The notes: generated by a model from the sequence alone, not told the origin. A stretch of 64,000 nucleotides of DNA from Gammaproteobacteria bacterium (GCA_017577615.1 PKRE01000004.1:186001-250000); one strand, 5' to 3'; positions 40,826 through 49,994 are shown, counted from the first letter of the stretch. A program made the numbers and translations.

Positions 40826-43069
40826 CTAGGGATACGTGGCCGGGCGCGGCGAGTATCCTCGAATGGACCGCTCGAGGAAAGCGTCGGCGTCGTCTCCGAC
40901 ACTGGACAGTCCGTTAAGTTCAAGCTGCAGCAGGACGCTCGTGTCGGTGTCGCCGCTGCGGTTGCTGACGTAGTGCCGCGCGACCAAGCGGAATCGCCAG
41001 CAGCAGGAGCGATACTCGAGACCGGCGAATTGATCGAGCGATCGATGGTCGTCGAGCGAGTACACCATGCGCGCATAGGCGTTCCAACGCTCGCCGATGG
41101 GCCACGCGAGCGAGCCTTCGACCTGCTCGATGTTGTCGCGCCGGAAGCGATAGCCGAGATTGGCGACCTGATCGACGCCGGGCTTGTATTGAATGCGCAC
41201 ATCGCCCTTCTCCGAGCGGGTTAGTCCCGGATCCCACTGCACGCCCATGCCGATGTTCCAATTCCCGTATGCGCGCAGAGCCAGCTCCGCGATGATGTCG
41301 GAAGACCCCGTGTCGCGGAACGGCTCTCCAGGCACCTGTACCCGCGGGTTGTCGAAGTAATAGGCCTGGCCGATGGTGGCGGCGAGCCACTCGGTGCCCG
41401 TTGCCTCGTCGATGAGTCGCGAGGTCAGGCCGACGGCGAGCTGATTCGCATCGGCGAGGCGGTCGGCGCCGACGAAGCGGTTGGTACGGAACAGCTGCAC
41501 CAGGTTCAGATCGGCAACGTTCGTGTCGAAGTTCGGCAGATGGTCCTGCTCGCGATAGGGAACGTACAAGTACATCAGGCGCGGCTCGAGCGTCTGCAGC
41601 CGCTTGCGTTTCGAGCCCCAGCTGCGCTCGAAGATCAACCCTGCATCGAGGCTGAAGATCGGCGCCGATCGCGACGGAGAGTCATCCGTGAACGGCCCGT
41701 CGTCGAGCTTGTAGCCGGTGTAGCGGAAGCTCGCGGCAGGCTCGAGATAAATGCCAGGGCCGCGCAGCGGCATGCGAATCTCAGGGGCCACATCGAGCCG
41801 CCAGCCGGTCGGCAGCTCGTACGGAGCGCGATCGAAGTTGTGACGAAAATGGACGAGCTCCAAATCGAAGCCTAGGGTCAGGCCGAACGGCTGATCCGGC
41901 AAGGCCGCGCTGATCGCGAGCTGGGGGAGGATGGTGTACGGCCGAACGCTCGGATCGAGCGAGTCGTCGATGACTTGGAAGTTTTGCGCACGTAGCACCG
42001 CGCGCCAGTTCTCGCCGAGATAGGTGAGGCTCGTATAGCGATCGAGAAACGTGACGCTCGTGCCTTCGGGACCGAGCCCGAAATCCTCGAACCACCTGCT
42101 GTCGCTGACGTTCGTCGCCTCGGTGTCCAGCCGCAGAGAGTCCGTGAAGTCGGACCGATCGACGAAGCGTACGAGCGCGCGTCGGGTGCCGAATTGGTGA
42201 TCGTCGGGCAAGTACTCGGCTTGCAGCGTGCCGCGTCCGACCGTGGTCAAGTACCGGAACTGGGCATCGAGTCGGGCGCCGCGTTTCGCGTACCACGTGG
42301 GCGTAAAGGTCGCGTCGTAGTTCGGTGCAATGTTCCAGTACCAGGGGACCGACAGCGAGGTGCCGCTGCGCGTCGAATTGCCAGGGGTGGGAAACAGAAA
42401 GCCCGTCTTGCGCTCGTTGCCAACGGGGAACGAGATGAACGGCGTGTAAAGCAGCGGCACGCCCTTGAAGTCGAGCCGCGCATGGCGAGCCGTGCCGACG
42501 CCGTTACGCTGGTTGATGTCGATGTCGCTGGCTTTGATCAGCCAGTCTTCCTGGTCCAACGGGCACGTCGTGTATCGCACGTCGTCGAGCGAGATGTCGC
42601 CGAAGGCGGTCGCGCGAATTCTTCGCGCCGAGCCGCGCGCGTTCGTTGCCCGCAGCTCGAAACGCGCACCTTCGAATACCGCCCCGCCGTCCTGATCTAT
42701 GCGGGCGGACTCGCCGCTCACTTTCATGTTGGGGTCGGCGTACTCGATCCCGGTTGCGACGCTGAAATGTCCCGTGCGTGCGTCATAGAGCGCATCCCGT
42801 GTCGTGATTTCACGTTGGCCTTGGCGGATGATGACCTCGCCTTCCAAGCTGTAGACGCCGTCCTCGAGCGTGCCGCTCAAGCGTTCGGCGGACCACTGCA
42901 GCTCCTCAGTGCCGTCGAGCGGCGCTTGGAAAGAGGTTGCCGATCGAGGCGAGGCCGTGCGGGGAGGGCAGTTTGCGAACGCGCGCTCGCTTGCGAGCAC
43001 GCTGCTGCCGACGACGCAGGCGCAGACAGTCACAAGGGCAAACGGGATTCTGGTCAGCTGGCCTGTCAT
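40826..43069 (-). CDS. lptD: LPS-assembly protein LptD
   Basis: Outer-membrane barrel of the LPS export machine; 747 residues with a signal peptide (FALVTVCACVVGSSVLASER). An N-terminal jellyroll-like OstA domain (LEDGVYSLEGEVIIRQGQRE, GARFELRATNARGSARRIRA) precedes the C-terminal barrel, including VPWYWNIAPNYDATFTPTWY and SCCWRFRLVARHYV near the end. Cysteines for disulfides are near the N-terminus (ANCPPRT) and in YTTCPLDQED. Divergent from amgK. Confidence 0.95.
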   Translation of the reverse strand: MTGQLTRIPFALVTVCACVVGSSVLASERAFANCPPRTASPRSATSFQAPLDGTEELQWSAERLSGTLEDGVYSLEGEVIIRQGQREITTRDALYDARTGHFSVATGIEYADPNMKVSGESARIDQDGGAVFEGARFELRATNARGSARRIRATAFGDISLDDVRYTTCPLDQEDWLIKASDIDINQRNGVGTARHARLDFKGVPLLYTPFISFPVGNERKTGFLFPTPGNSTRSGTSLSVPWYWNIAPNYDATFTPTWYAKRGARLDAQFRYLTTVGRGTLQAEYLPDDHQFGTRRALVRFVDRSDFTDSLRLDTEATNVSDSRWFEDFGLGPEGTSVTFLDRYTSLTYLGENWRAVLRAQNFQVIDDSLDPSVRPYTILPQLAISAALPDQPFGLTLGFDLELVHFRHNFDRAPYELPTGWRLDVAPEIRMPLRGPGIYLEPAASFRYTGYKLDDGPFTDDSPSRSAPIFSLDAGLIFERSWGSKRKRLQTLEPRLMYLYVPYREQDHLPNFDTNVADLNLVQLFRTNRFVGADRLADANQLAVGLTSRLIDEATGTEWLAATIGQAYYFDNPRVQVPGEPFRDTGSSDIIAELALRAYGNWNIGMGVQWDPGLTRSEKGDVRIQYKPGVDQVANLGYRFRRDNIEQVEGSLAWPIGERWNAYARMVYSLDDHRSLDQFAGLEYRSCCWRFRLVARHYVSNRSGDTDTSVLLQLELNGLSSVGDDADAFLERSIRGYSPRPATYP

Positions 43070-43092
43070 CGTGCGCGATTATAATGATCGAG

Positions 43093-43109
43093 ACCGCCAT
43101 GATGGCGGT
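43093..43109. repeat. 17-bp palindrome in the lptD-amgK gap
   Basis: ACCGCCATGATGGCGGT is an 8-base arm palindrome around a central G. It lies 24 bases upstream of lptD and 46 bases before the amgK start, so it could be an operator for both. A TATAAT hexamer (43080-43085 plus; overlapping on minus) lies adjacent but has no clear -35. Confidence 0.4.
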
Positions 43110-43154
43110 TTGTCTCGCTCTCAACCAAGATCGCCTCTCGGAGTATTCACGCGC

Positions 43155-44201
43155 GTGTCATCTCTTTCTCATGGCGCATTCACGCCGGATGCGCGTCTTC
43201 AGCAGCTCGAGGAATGGCTCGCCGGCGTGCTCGGCACGCGTGATTTCGAGCTGCGACCCGCCTCTTCGGACGCCAGCTTTCGTCGCTACTTTAGAGTGAG
43301 CCGCGGCGCGAGCACCTGGATCGCTATGGATGCCCCGCCCGACAAAGAGGATCTGGGACCCTACGTGCAAGTGGCGCAGATGCTCGCCAGCATCGGAGTC
43401 AACGCGCCACGCGTGCTCGAATGTGACTATGCCCAAGGGTTTCTCCTTAACACCGACCTCGGCTCACGCACGTATCTTGCGGAGCTCGAGCGTGGCGCCG
43501 ACGCGCACGCGCTTTATCGAGATGCAATTGCGGCGCTCGTTCGCATCCAAGCTGAGGGAGCGGCTCACGCAGCGGCGTTGCCTGCCTACGATGAGGCACT
43601 ACTGCGACGAGAGATCGCGCTTTTCCCCGAGTGGTTTTGTGGCCGCCACTTGGGGCTCGGACCGGCGCTGACGGAGAGCTTGCAAGAGGTGTACGAGCTG
43701 CTGATCGCGGAGGCACTGGCGCAGCCCCGCGTGTTCGTGCACCGGGACTATCACTCGCGCAACCTCATGGTCGTCGATGGCGCGAATCCCGGCATCTTGG
43801 ATTTTCAGGATGCAGTGCATGGGCCACTCACCTACGATCTCGTGTCGCTGCTGCGCGATTGCTACATTGCTTGGCCGACCGAGCAGGTCGAGCAGTGGGT
43901 AGGCGATTATGCGTCGCTCGCGAGCGCGGCCGGTATTCGCGTGCCGCCGGCGCGCCAGCTTTCGTCCTGGTTCGACCTGATGGGTGTGCAGCGGCATTTG
44001 AAGGCGATCGGCATTTTTGCGCGGCTTTGGCACCGCGACGGTAAGCCAGGATATTTGAAGGACATTCCGCGCACGTTGGGGTATGTGCGCGCTGTCAGCG
44101 TCCGCTATCCAGGGCTCACGCCGCTGGCCCGTTTCCTCGAGCAGCATGTCGAGCCTGCAATGGCACGGCTGAACGACAACCCTCCAGCGAGTCGCGCATA
44201 G
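43155..44201 (+). CDS. amgK: Anomeric MurNAc/GlcNAc kinase AmgK
   Basis: Phosphorylates anomeric N-acetylmuramate in peptidoglycan recycling; 348 residues. Aminoglycoside-phosphotransferase-like motifs: SSDASFRRYFRVSRGA, WIAMDAPPDKEDL, VFVHRDYHSRNLMVV (catalytic Asp) and GILDFQDAVHGPLTYDLVSL (Mg-binding). GTG 43155 is chosen: a CGGAG lies 11 bases ahead and the in-frame codons upstream offer no better start. It pairs with murU and is divergent from lptD, as in Pseudomonas. Confidence 0.92.
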   Translation: MSSLSHGAFTPDARLQQLEEWLAGVLGTRDFELRPASSDASFRRYFRVSRGASTWIAMDAPPDKEDLGPYVQVAQMLASIGVNAPRVLECDYAQGFLLNTDLGSRTYLAELERGADAHALYRDAIAALVRIQAEGAAHAAALPAYDEALLRREIALFPEWFCGRHLGLGPALTESLQEVYELLIAEALAQPRVFVHRDYHSRNLMVVDGANPGILDFQDAVHGPLTYDLVSLLRDCYIAWPTEQVEQWVGDYASLASAAGIRVPPARQLSSWFDLMGVQRHLKAIGIFARLWHRDGKPGYLKDIPRTLGYVRAVSVRYPGLTPLARFLEQHVEPAMARLNDNPPASRA

Positions 44202-44206
44202 TGGCC

Positions 44207-44893
44207 ATGCGCGCGATGATCCTGGCTGCCGGGCGGGGCGAGCGGATGCGCCCGTTGACGGACGACACGCCGAAGCCGTTGTTGAGCGTGGGCGGCAAGC
44301 CGCTCATCCAATACCACATCGAAGCGCTCGCCGACTGCGGTATTCGCGAGATCGTTGTCAATGTCTCTTGGAAAGGAGCGCTGCTGAAAGAGAGATTGGG
44401 CGATGGCAGCCGTTTCGGAGTCCGACTTCTCTACAGCGATGAAGGGGAGCATGCGCTCGAAACCGGTGGAGGCATTCTGAACGCGCTTCCGTTGCTTGGC
44501 ACTGAGCCCTTCATCGTCGTCAGCGGTGATGTATGGACGACGTTCCCGTTCACGAGCTTGCGCAACCGACCGGACGGTGACGACCTCGCCCATTTCGTGC
44601 TTGTCCCTAATCCCAGCTTTCACGCGCACGGCGACTTCTCGCTGCGATCAGGTCGCGTCGGCGACGACGATGGCGCACGCTACACGTACGCAAACATCGG
44701 TGTCTTTCGGCCGGCGTTCTTCGCTGGTTGTCAGCCCGGCCGCTTTCCGCTTGCCCCGGTCATGCGACGCCGGATCGCTGAGGGGAGGGTGAGCGGCGAG
44801 CTCTATCTCGGGTCGTGGCGCAATGTCGGCACCCCCGAGCAGCTCGCTGAGTTGGACCGAGAGCTGCGGCAGAACTCAAGGAATCGGGAATAG
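44207..44893 (+). CDS. murU: MurNAc-1-phosphate uridylyltransferase MurU
   Basis: Converts MurNAc-alpha-1-P to UDP-MurNAc, bypassing de novo synthesis and fosfomycin-sensitive MurA; 228 residues. Nucleotidyltransferase motif AMILAAGRGERMRPLTDDTP, then PKPLLSVGGKPLIQYHIEAL, and metal-binding IVVSGDVWTTFPF. ATG 44207 starts just after the amgK stop. Confidence 0.92.
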   Translation: MRAMILAAGRGERMRPLTDDTPKPLLSVGGKPLIQYHIEALADCGIREIVVNVSWKGALLKERLGDGSRFGVRLLYSDEGEHALETGGGILNALPLLGTEPFIVVSGDVWTTFPFTSLRNRPDGDDLAHFVLVPNPSFHAHGDFSLRSGRVGDDDGARYTYANIGVFRPAFFAGCQPGRFPLAPVMRRRIAEGRVSGELYLGSWRNVGTPEQLAELDRELRQNSRNRE

Positions 44894-44908
44894 AGGAGGG
44901 GAAGCTCG

Positions 44909-44927
44909 GATCTGCCGAACGCAGATC
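44909..44927. repeat. Hairpin after murU
   Basis: GATCTGC and GCAGATC (7-bp stem, loop CGAAC) lie in the 115-base gap before tonB. No T-run follows, so it is not a standard terminator. I see no Fur-like site. Confidence 0.3.
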
Positions 44928-45008
44928 GGATTGAGAACCGTTCGCATTTACAATTCCTCAACAAGAGTGCATGATTTACGGCGTCCTTAGGTCAGCTCCT
45001 CGTACGCC

Positions 45009-45638
45009 TTGGATTCCTCAACTCGGCTCTACAGATCCGGTCTAGCCGTCGCGATTCTCGCGGCGCACGGCGCGGTCGTGCTCTTGGCAAGCCAAGTCGG
45101 GCCAGTCGTCAAACGCGTGGCGGCAGCACCCGTCTCGGTGCGGTTCATCGAAGAGTCGCAGACTGAAGCTCGTTGGACGCCACCTCCGGTGAACGTGCCG
45201 CCACTCGAGGTCGAGCTCAACATTCCTACGGTTCCACAAATCGAGCTGCCAATCGAGGCGCCGGCGAGCGCCCGTCAGATCACTGCTCGGGTTTCTCCCG
45301 TGCGCAGCGCCGTTGCGGCACCGCGACCGGTGCAGGCCACAGCTGGTCCAAAGTTGATCTCGGCTGTCGAGTACGTACGCGAGCCGATTCCACGTTATCC
45401 AGCACAGTCACGGCGCCTTAGAGAGGAGGGCGTTGTCGTCCTACGCGTCTTGATCGATGAGCGTGGTCAGGCCTGTAACATCGAGATCGAAAGCTCGAGT
45501 GGTTATGCGCGGCTCGACAACGCGGCCAAGGAGGCCGTTGCGCGCGCTGCGTTCCGACCGTACCTCGAAGACGGCAAGCCGCGGCCCGCGCTGGTGCTGA
45601 TCCCTATCGAGTTCTCTTTGACAGGGCATCGTGCTTAG
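45009..45638 (+). CDS. Energy transducer TonB
   Basis: 209 residues starting at TTG 45009, the only start between an in-frame stop (near 44987) and the single N-terminal helix (SGLAVAILAAHGAVVLLAS). A periplasmic linker (WTPPPVNVPPLEVELNIP) precedes the C-terminal TonB domain (YPAQSRRLREEGVVVLRVLI, SSGYARLDNAAKEAVARAAF). Unlike the next TonB its linker is only moderately proline-rich. It would couple the ExbBD proton motor to TonB-dependent receptors. Confidence 0.88.
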   Translation: MDSSTRLYRSGLAVAILAAHGAVVLLASQVGPVVKRVAAAPVSVRFIEESQTEARWTPPPVNVPPLEVELNIPTVPQIELPIEAPASARQITARVSPVRSAVAAPRPVQATAGPKLISAVEYVREPIPRYPAQSRRLREEGVVVLRVLIDERGQACNIEIESSSGYARLDNAAKEAVARAAFRPYLEDGKPRPALVLIPIEFSLTGHRA

Positions 45639-46168
45639 CCGTCCGTTGCGACGCACACACGCGGTGCATTGTGAGGCAGGGCCCGATCCCTCGATCGCCG
45701 CGTGGTGAACGGTGGAAGTGAGCGACGCTCGCGCTCACTAGACGTGTGGCGAGAGCCGTCTTATGTTGGTGGCGTGCTCGAAGGCATGCGACAGATCGCC
45801 ATGTCGGTTCGCTCGACGTGCCAGCTCGGTGCATCGCCTTGTGCGACGTTCCCACGCACGCACGCGAACTCTCGGCGAATTCCGCTGTCTGTATGCAAAA
45901 CCACGTCAAGGGAAGCGAAATTCTGTTTCAGAGTGCTTGCCTTCCGGGTGGAAACTTTATACCTTGCGCGGCGTTTCTGCGGTCTACGTACTGTAACGTC
46001 AATTCCGTCATCTACGGATTTCATTTCTGACGTTACTCGTTCGGCCCGGGGAAACGGGGGTTGTATGCCGCCACGAGCATACTGATTCGAACGAAATACA
46101 CAGGTACGCATCAAATCTCTTGCGGGGGCTGCCCAGACCCTGCACCAAAAATCGTTGAGCTGCAAAGC
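45639..46168. other. 530-base gap between the two tonB genes
   Basis: No credible gene found on either strand. It holds a possible -10 (TATACC, 45958-45963) with a weak TTGCCT 15 bases upstream, and the inverted repeat at 45993-46036. Either may drive the downstream tonB-exbBD operon. Confidence 0.4.
45993..46036. repeat. Long inverted repeat upstream of the tonB/exbBD operon
   Basis: GTAACGTCA (45993-46001) and TGACGTTAC (46028-46036) are exact complements with a 26-base interval that itself contains CCGT...ACGG. It could fold as a bulged hairpin in the leader or be bound as an operator. The TGACGT core also occurs in the repeat at 5978-5999. Confidence 0.4.
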
Positions 46169-46816
46169 ATGCCTTACGCACCAGCAGACACTTCGTTCTT
46201 CACTCGTCGCTCGCTCGTTTTCATTTTGATCGTCTTGCTGCACGTTGGGTTGGGCTGGGCGCTGAACTCAGGCCTCTCTCATCGCGTGGTGCAGGTCTTC
46301 ACTGGTCCAATCGAGACCCGCATGATCGAAGAGGCCCCCAAAGTAGAGGAGCCGCCTCCGCCCCCGCCGCCCAAACTCACCGAAGCACCGCCTCCGTTCG
46401 TTCCACCGCCTGAGCTTGCCATCGATATTCCGATGGACACGCCGCCTGCGACGGCGATTACACAGACGACGCAGCAGGTACCACCGCCGCAGCCGCCGCC
46501 GCAGCCGGTTCAGCAGGCCGGTCCGCCTCCGACTCCGCCGCGGATCGACCCACGGCGTCCGCCGACGAAGCCGGAGTACCCTGCAGCTTCGCGGCGTGCC
46601 GGCGAGGAAGGAACGGTGGTCCTGGAGCTGTACATCCTCCCGAACGGCCGTGTCGGCGAGGCGCGTGTACGGCAGTCCAGCGGCTATCCGCGGCTCGATG
46701 AGGCTGCAATCAGGGAAGCCAAGCGTTCCTGGCGGTTCATCCCAGGCACGGAAAACGGCAAGCCCGTCGCCATGTGGCATGCGACCAAGGTGACGTTCAG
46801 CTTGACCGACGGTTAA
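46169..46816 (+). CDS. Energy transducer TonB
   Basis: 215 residues: N-terminal helix (LVFILIVLLHVGLGWALNSG), a long proline-rich linker (EEPPPPPPPKLTEAPPPFVP, VPPPQPPPQPVQQAG) and a TonB C-terminal domain (YPAASRRAGEEGTVVLELYI, SSGYPRLDEAAIREAKRSWR). It is the first gene of tonB-exbB-exbD-exbD. ATG 46169 was preferred because the residues before it show no homology. Confidence 0.93.
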   Translation: MPYAPADTSFFTRRSLVFILIVLLHVGLGWALNSGLSHRVVQVFTGPIETRMIEEAPKVEEPPPPPPPKLTEAPPPFVPPPELAIDIPMDTPPATAITQTTQQVPPPQPPPQPVQQAGPPPTPPRIDPRRPPTKPEYPAASRRAGEEGTVVLELYILPNGRVGEARVRQSSGYPRLDEAAIREAKRSWRFIPGTENGKPVAMWHATKVTFSLTDG

Positions 46817-46891
46817 TTCATAAAGAGACACAGAACTTACTGACAACTTTCAGCTCATAGCTATTGGCTCACAAGTAGAGGACATCGCTCC

Positions 46892-47668
46892 ATGGCTCCT
46901 ACACCAGGTACTGAACTCCAAGAGAATCCGTTTGGCCTCGAACAGCTCTGGGCACAGAGCGATTTCCTCATCAGGGGCACGCTGATCGTTCTAGTCATCA
47001 TGTCCTTCATGTCTTGGTACATCATCTTCACCAAGCTGTGGGACCAGCGTCGCATTCGCAAGGCGTATCAGGAGGTCGAGAAGCACTTCTGGACCGCCGG
47101 CAACCTGCGTGATGGCATCAGCAAGCTCACTGGCAAGGACAACGCGTTCCGCATGATCGCCGAGGACGGCGTGCGGGCGGCTCAGCACCACGAGGGACGC
47201 CTGACGGATCAGATTCCGCTTCATGAGTGGGTGGCCGCTTCGCTCCATCGCTCGGTGGAAAGCGTGAACAGCCGCCTGCAGACCGGTCTGTCCTTCCTTG
47301 CGACGACCGGCTCGGTCTCGCCGTTTATCGGACTGCTGGGAACCGTTTGGGGTATTTACAACGCCCTCATCTCGATCAGCATGGAAGGACAGGCGAGTCT
47401 CGACAGAACCGCCGGTCCGATCGGTGAGGCGCTGATCATGACGGCCATCGGTCTTGCGGTCGCAGTGCCCGCGGTGATGGGTTACAACTGGCTGCTCCGC
47501 CGTAACAAGGATCTGGTTGAGAAGCTGCGTTACTTCGCATCCGACATGCACGCCTATCTGGTCAGCGGTGCGCGTGTCGAGTCGAGCAGCAGCACGTCGG
47601 CTGCGCCTGCAAAGAGCAGCAGCGGTGCGACTGCCTCTGCAGCGGCTGGTGCTGCGGCCCGTAAGTAA
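46892..47668 (+). CDS. exbB: ExbB-type (MotA/TolQ/ExbB) proton channel protein
   Basis: 258 residues with three helices: LIVLVIMSFMSWYIIFTKLW, then LSFLATTGSVSPFIGLLGTV and ALIMTAIGLAVAVPAVMGYN. The cytoplasmic loop carries HEWVAASLHRSVESVNSRLQ. The C-terminal tail is Ser/Ala rich. Partner of the two ExbD proteins and TonB next to it. Confidence 0.93.
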   Translation: MAPTPGTELQENPFGLEQLWAQSDFLIRGTLIVLVIMSFMSWYIIFTKLWDQRRIRKAYQEVEKHFWTAGNLRDGISKLTGKDNAFRMIAEDGVRAAQHHEGRLTDQIPLHEWVAASLHRSVESVNSRLQTGLSFLATTGSVSPFIGLLGTVWGIYNALISISMEGQASLDRTAGPIGEALIMTAIGLAVAVPAVMGYNWLLRRNKDLVEKLRYFASDMHAYLVSGARVESSSSTSAAPAKSSSGATASAAAGAAARK

Positions 47669-47698
47669 CAAGAGTGGGCAGCTCGTCGGAGTGAACAC

Positions 47699-48151
47699 AT
47701 GATCCAATACGAGAAGCCCGGCTTTCCGGGGGCGGCGCCCGGCGACGAGGAAGAAGCCCAGGCGATGTCGGCCATCAACACGACGCCGCTCGTCGACGTC
47801 ATGTTGGTGCTGCTGATCGTGTTCATGATCACGATCCCCGTGATCACGCACACGGTTCCGGTCGAGCTGCCGAAAGTGAGCAACATCGCCACCGAGACGA
47901 GGCCGGAGAACGTGAACCTGTCCATCAACAAGGAGGGGCAGGTGTTCTGGAATCTGACACTCATTCCGGACACGGATACGCTGCTCGAACGGCTCAAGGG
48001 AGTGGCCGTTCAGCAGCCGCAGCCTGAGGTGCACATTCGTGCCGACCAAGGGACGCGCTATGAGCACATCGGGCGAGTGATCCTGACCGTGCAACGTGCC
48101 GGCATTCAGAAGGTCGGCTTTATCACCGAGCCGGCTCGTAACGGCATGTAA
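47699..48151 (+). CDS. exbD: ExbD-type biopolymer transport protein (first)
   Basis: 150 residues: a short cytoplasmic N-terminus, one helix with the proton-binding Asp (NTTPLVDVMLVLLIVFMITI) and a periplasmic domain (QPEVHIRADQGTRYEHIGRV). It is followed by a second exbD 12 bases downstream. Confidence 0.93.
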   Translation: MIQYEKPGFPGAAPGDEEEAQAMSAINTTPLVDVMLVLLIVFMITIPVITHTVPVELPKVSNIATETRPENVNLSINKEGQVFWNLTLIPDTDTLLERLKGVAVQQPQPEVHIRADQGTRYEHIGRVILTVQRAGIQKVGFITEPARNGM

Positions 48152-48163
48152 GAGGTACTAGCC

Positions 48164-48589
48164 ATGGGAATGCAAGTAGGCGGGAGCGGTGAAGGCGAGC
48201 CGATGGTGGAGATGAACACCACGCCGCTGATCGACGTCATGCTGGTGCTCCTCATCTTGTTCATCATTACGCTCCCTGTCATGACGCACGCGGTGAAGCT
48301 CGACATGCCGCGTCCGACCCAAACTCCTCCGCCGCCTGAAGAACGTGTCGAGCCGATCCGCCTCGAGATCGACTGGGACGGGGCCATTATCTGGAACGGC
48401 AATCTGGTCAAGCTGGAGCAGCTCGATGGGTACTTCCGAGTGGAGGCGGCCAAGAACCCGCAACCTGAGTTGCACGTGCGTCCCGACCGTCGCGCCAACT
48501 ACGATACCGTCGCCAAGGTGCTGGCCATTGCGCAGCGCAACGGTCTGCAGCGAATTGGCTTCGTCGGCAATGAGCAGTTCCTCGACTGA
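48164..48589 (+). CDS. exbD: ExbD-type biopolymer transport protein (second)
   Basis: 141 residues with NTTPLIDVMLVLLILFIITL (conserved Asp) and QPELHVRPDRRANYDTVAKV. Shares the plan of the first ExbD but has an independent sequence. Pairs of exbD genes are common in Xanthomonas and relatives. Confidence 0.93.
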   Translation: MGMQVGGSGEGEPMVEMNTTPLIDVMLVLLILFIITLPVMTHAVKLDMPRPTQTPPPPEERVEPIRLEIDWDGAIIWNGNLVKLEQLDGYFRVEAAKNPQPELHVRPDRRANYDTVAKVLAIAQRNGLQRIGFVGNEQFLD

Positions 48590-48606
48590 CACTTAGCTGG
48601 GCCGCG

Positions 48607-48631
48607 CCGGCCGGCCTTCCGGGCCGGCCGG
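48607..48631. repeat. Very GC-rich hairpin after exbD
   Basis: CCGGCCGGCC (48607-48616) and GGCCGGCCGG (48622-48631) form a perfect 10-bp stem with a 5-base loop. No T-tract follows, so it probably does not terminate transcription; it might slow it or protect the 3' end of exbD. Confidence 0.5.
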
Positions 48632-48709
48632 GCTCCCGACGAGCGACGAACCATTCGGGGTGTCGGGAGTTTCCCACGAACCTAGCCTTGGAGATCCAGG
48701 ATCCAGACA

Positions 48710-49966
48710 ATGACTCGTGTCAAATCTTTCGCACTCGCTTCAGCGATCGCGTTGTGTCTCGGAATCGGCACTGCGGTGGTCGCTCCCGCCACGGCCGTTG
48801 CTGCCGAGCAGTCCCAGCAGAAGATCACCACCCGTGCGGTCGCGGTGGCGATGAAGAAAGCGCAAGAGGCGATGCAGGCCAAGCAATGGGACACCGCGCT
48901 GGCTGAGATCAAGAAGGCGCAGGCGGTCGAGAAGAAGACGCCGTATGAAGCCCATCAGATCGACGAGTTTCTGGCCTATGTGCTGATTCAGCAGAAGAAG
49001 TACGGTGAGGCGGCGACAGTGTATGAGCGCACCCTAAACTCCGGTTTCCTGCCTGAGGATCAGGTTGCCGACCGGAGCAAGACGCTCGCCACGTTGTACT
49101 TCCAGACCAAGAACTACAAGAAGGCTCTCGACTGGGCCAAGAAGTCCCTGGAGCAGCGGCCGAATCAGCAGGACATGGGGCAGATGGTCGCTCAGTGCTA
49201 CTACCTGTTGGAGGATTATCCGAATGCGGCGGACGCCATGCAGAAGGTGATCCAGCAGGCGGAGCGTGCCGGCAAGCGTCCGGAAGAGAACTGGTTGCAG
49301 ATCGTTCTCAGCTCTCACTTCAAGGCCGACAACAGGGACGGAGTGGCCAACGCGCTCAAGCAGATCGTCCGTTACTATCCGACGACCGAGTATTGGGAGA
49401 ACCTGCTCGACATCTATCGCCGCAAGAGCAGCGACGATCGCGTCACGCTCGGTTATTACCGTTTGATGGAAGAAGTGGGCGTGCTCAAGGATAAGGGCGA
49501 CATCGTCGAGATGGCTCAGCTGGCCATGGATGCCGGTGTCCCGGGCGAGGCTCAAGCCCTGGTCGAGCGCAAGATGAAGGACGGTGTGCTGAGCAGCGAC
49601 GATAAGACCGAGCAGGCCCGCTACGAACGCTTACTGAGCGGTGCAAAGCGACTGGCAGAGGAAGACAAAGCTGCGCTGCCGCAGCTTGCACGGGAAGCGG
49701 AGAAATCCGCTCGTGGGCAGGCGCTGGTTGCGCTGGGGCATGCCTACTTGAGCTACAACCGCTATGACGAAGCCATCGAGGCGCTCGAGAAGGGCATCAA
49801 GAAGGGCGGTGTGCTGGATGTGGACGAGGCGCACCTCTTGCTCGGCATTGCCTATATGAAGAAGGGCCAGAAACAGCAGGCCCGGCAGGCGTTCCAGGCG
49901 GTGAAGAAGGATTCGAAATGGAACGACCTGTCGGATCTTTGGATGATCCACACGAACAACGCTTGA
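48710..49966 (+). CDS. Exported tetratricopeptide repeat protein
   Basis: 418 residues with a signal peptide (FALASAIALCLGIGTAVVAP). It has TPR-type helix pairs throughout (AMQAKQWDTALAEIKKAQ, TKNYKKALDWAKKSLEQRPN, GHAYLSYNRYDEAIEALEKG, GIAYMKKGQKQQARQAFQAV). Its usual place after tonB-exbB-exbD-exbD suggests an accessory of that energy-transducing complex, though its partner is unknown. The following terminator closes the transcript. Confidence 0.88.
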   Translation: MTRVKSFALASAIALCLGIGTAVVAPATAVAAEQSQQKITTRAVAVAMKKAQEAMQAKQWDTALAEIKKAQAVEKKTPYEAHQIDEFLAYVLIQQKKYGEAATVYERTLNSGFLPEDQVADRSKTLATLYFQTKNYKKALDWAKKSLEQRPNQQDMGQMVAQCYYLLEDYPNAADAMQKVIQQAERAGKRPEENWLQIVLSSHFKADNRDGVANALKQIVRYYPTTEYWENLLDIYRRKSSDDRVTLGYYRLMEEVGVLKDKGDIVEMAQLAMDAGVPGEAQALVERKMKDGVLSSDDKTEQARYERLLSGAKRLAEEDKAALPQLAREAEKSARGQALVALGHAYLSYNRYDEAIEALEKGIKKGGVLDVDEAHLLLGIAYMKKGQKQQARQAFQAVKKDSKWNDLSDLWMIHTNNA

Positions 49967-49994
49967 TTTTTTTCCTTGTCGTGTTGGTCCTACG

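Noticed and set aside
44893..45009. Possible Fur box ahead of the first tonB
   Set aside because: The TTGAGAACCGTTCGCA stretch only weakly matches the Fur palindrome.
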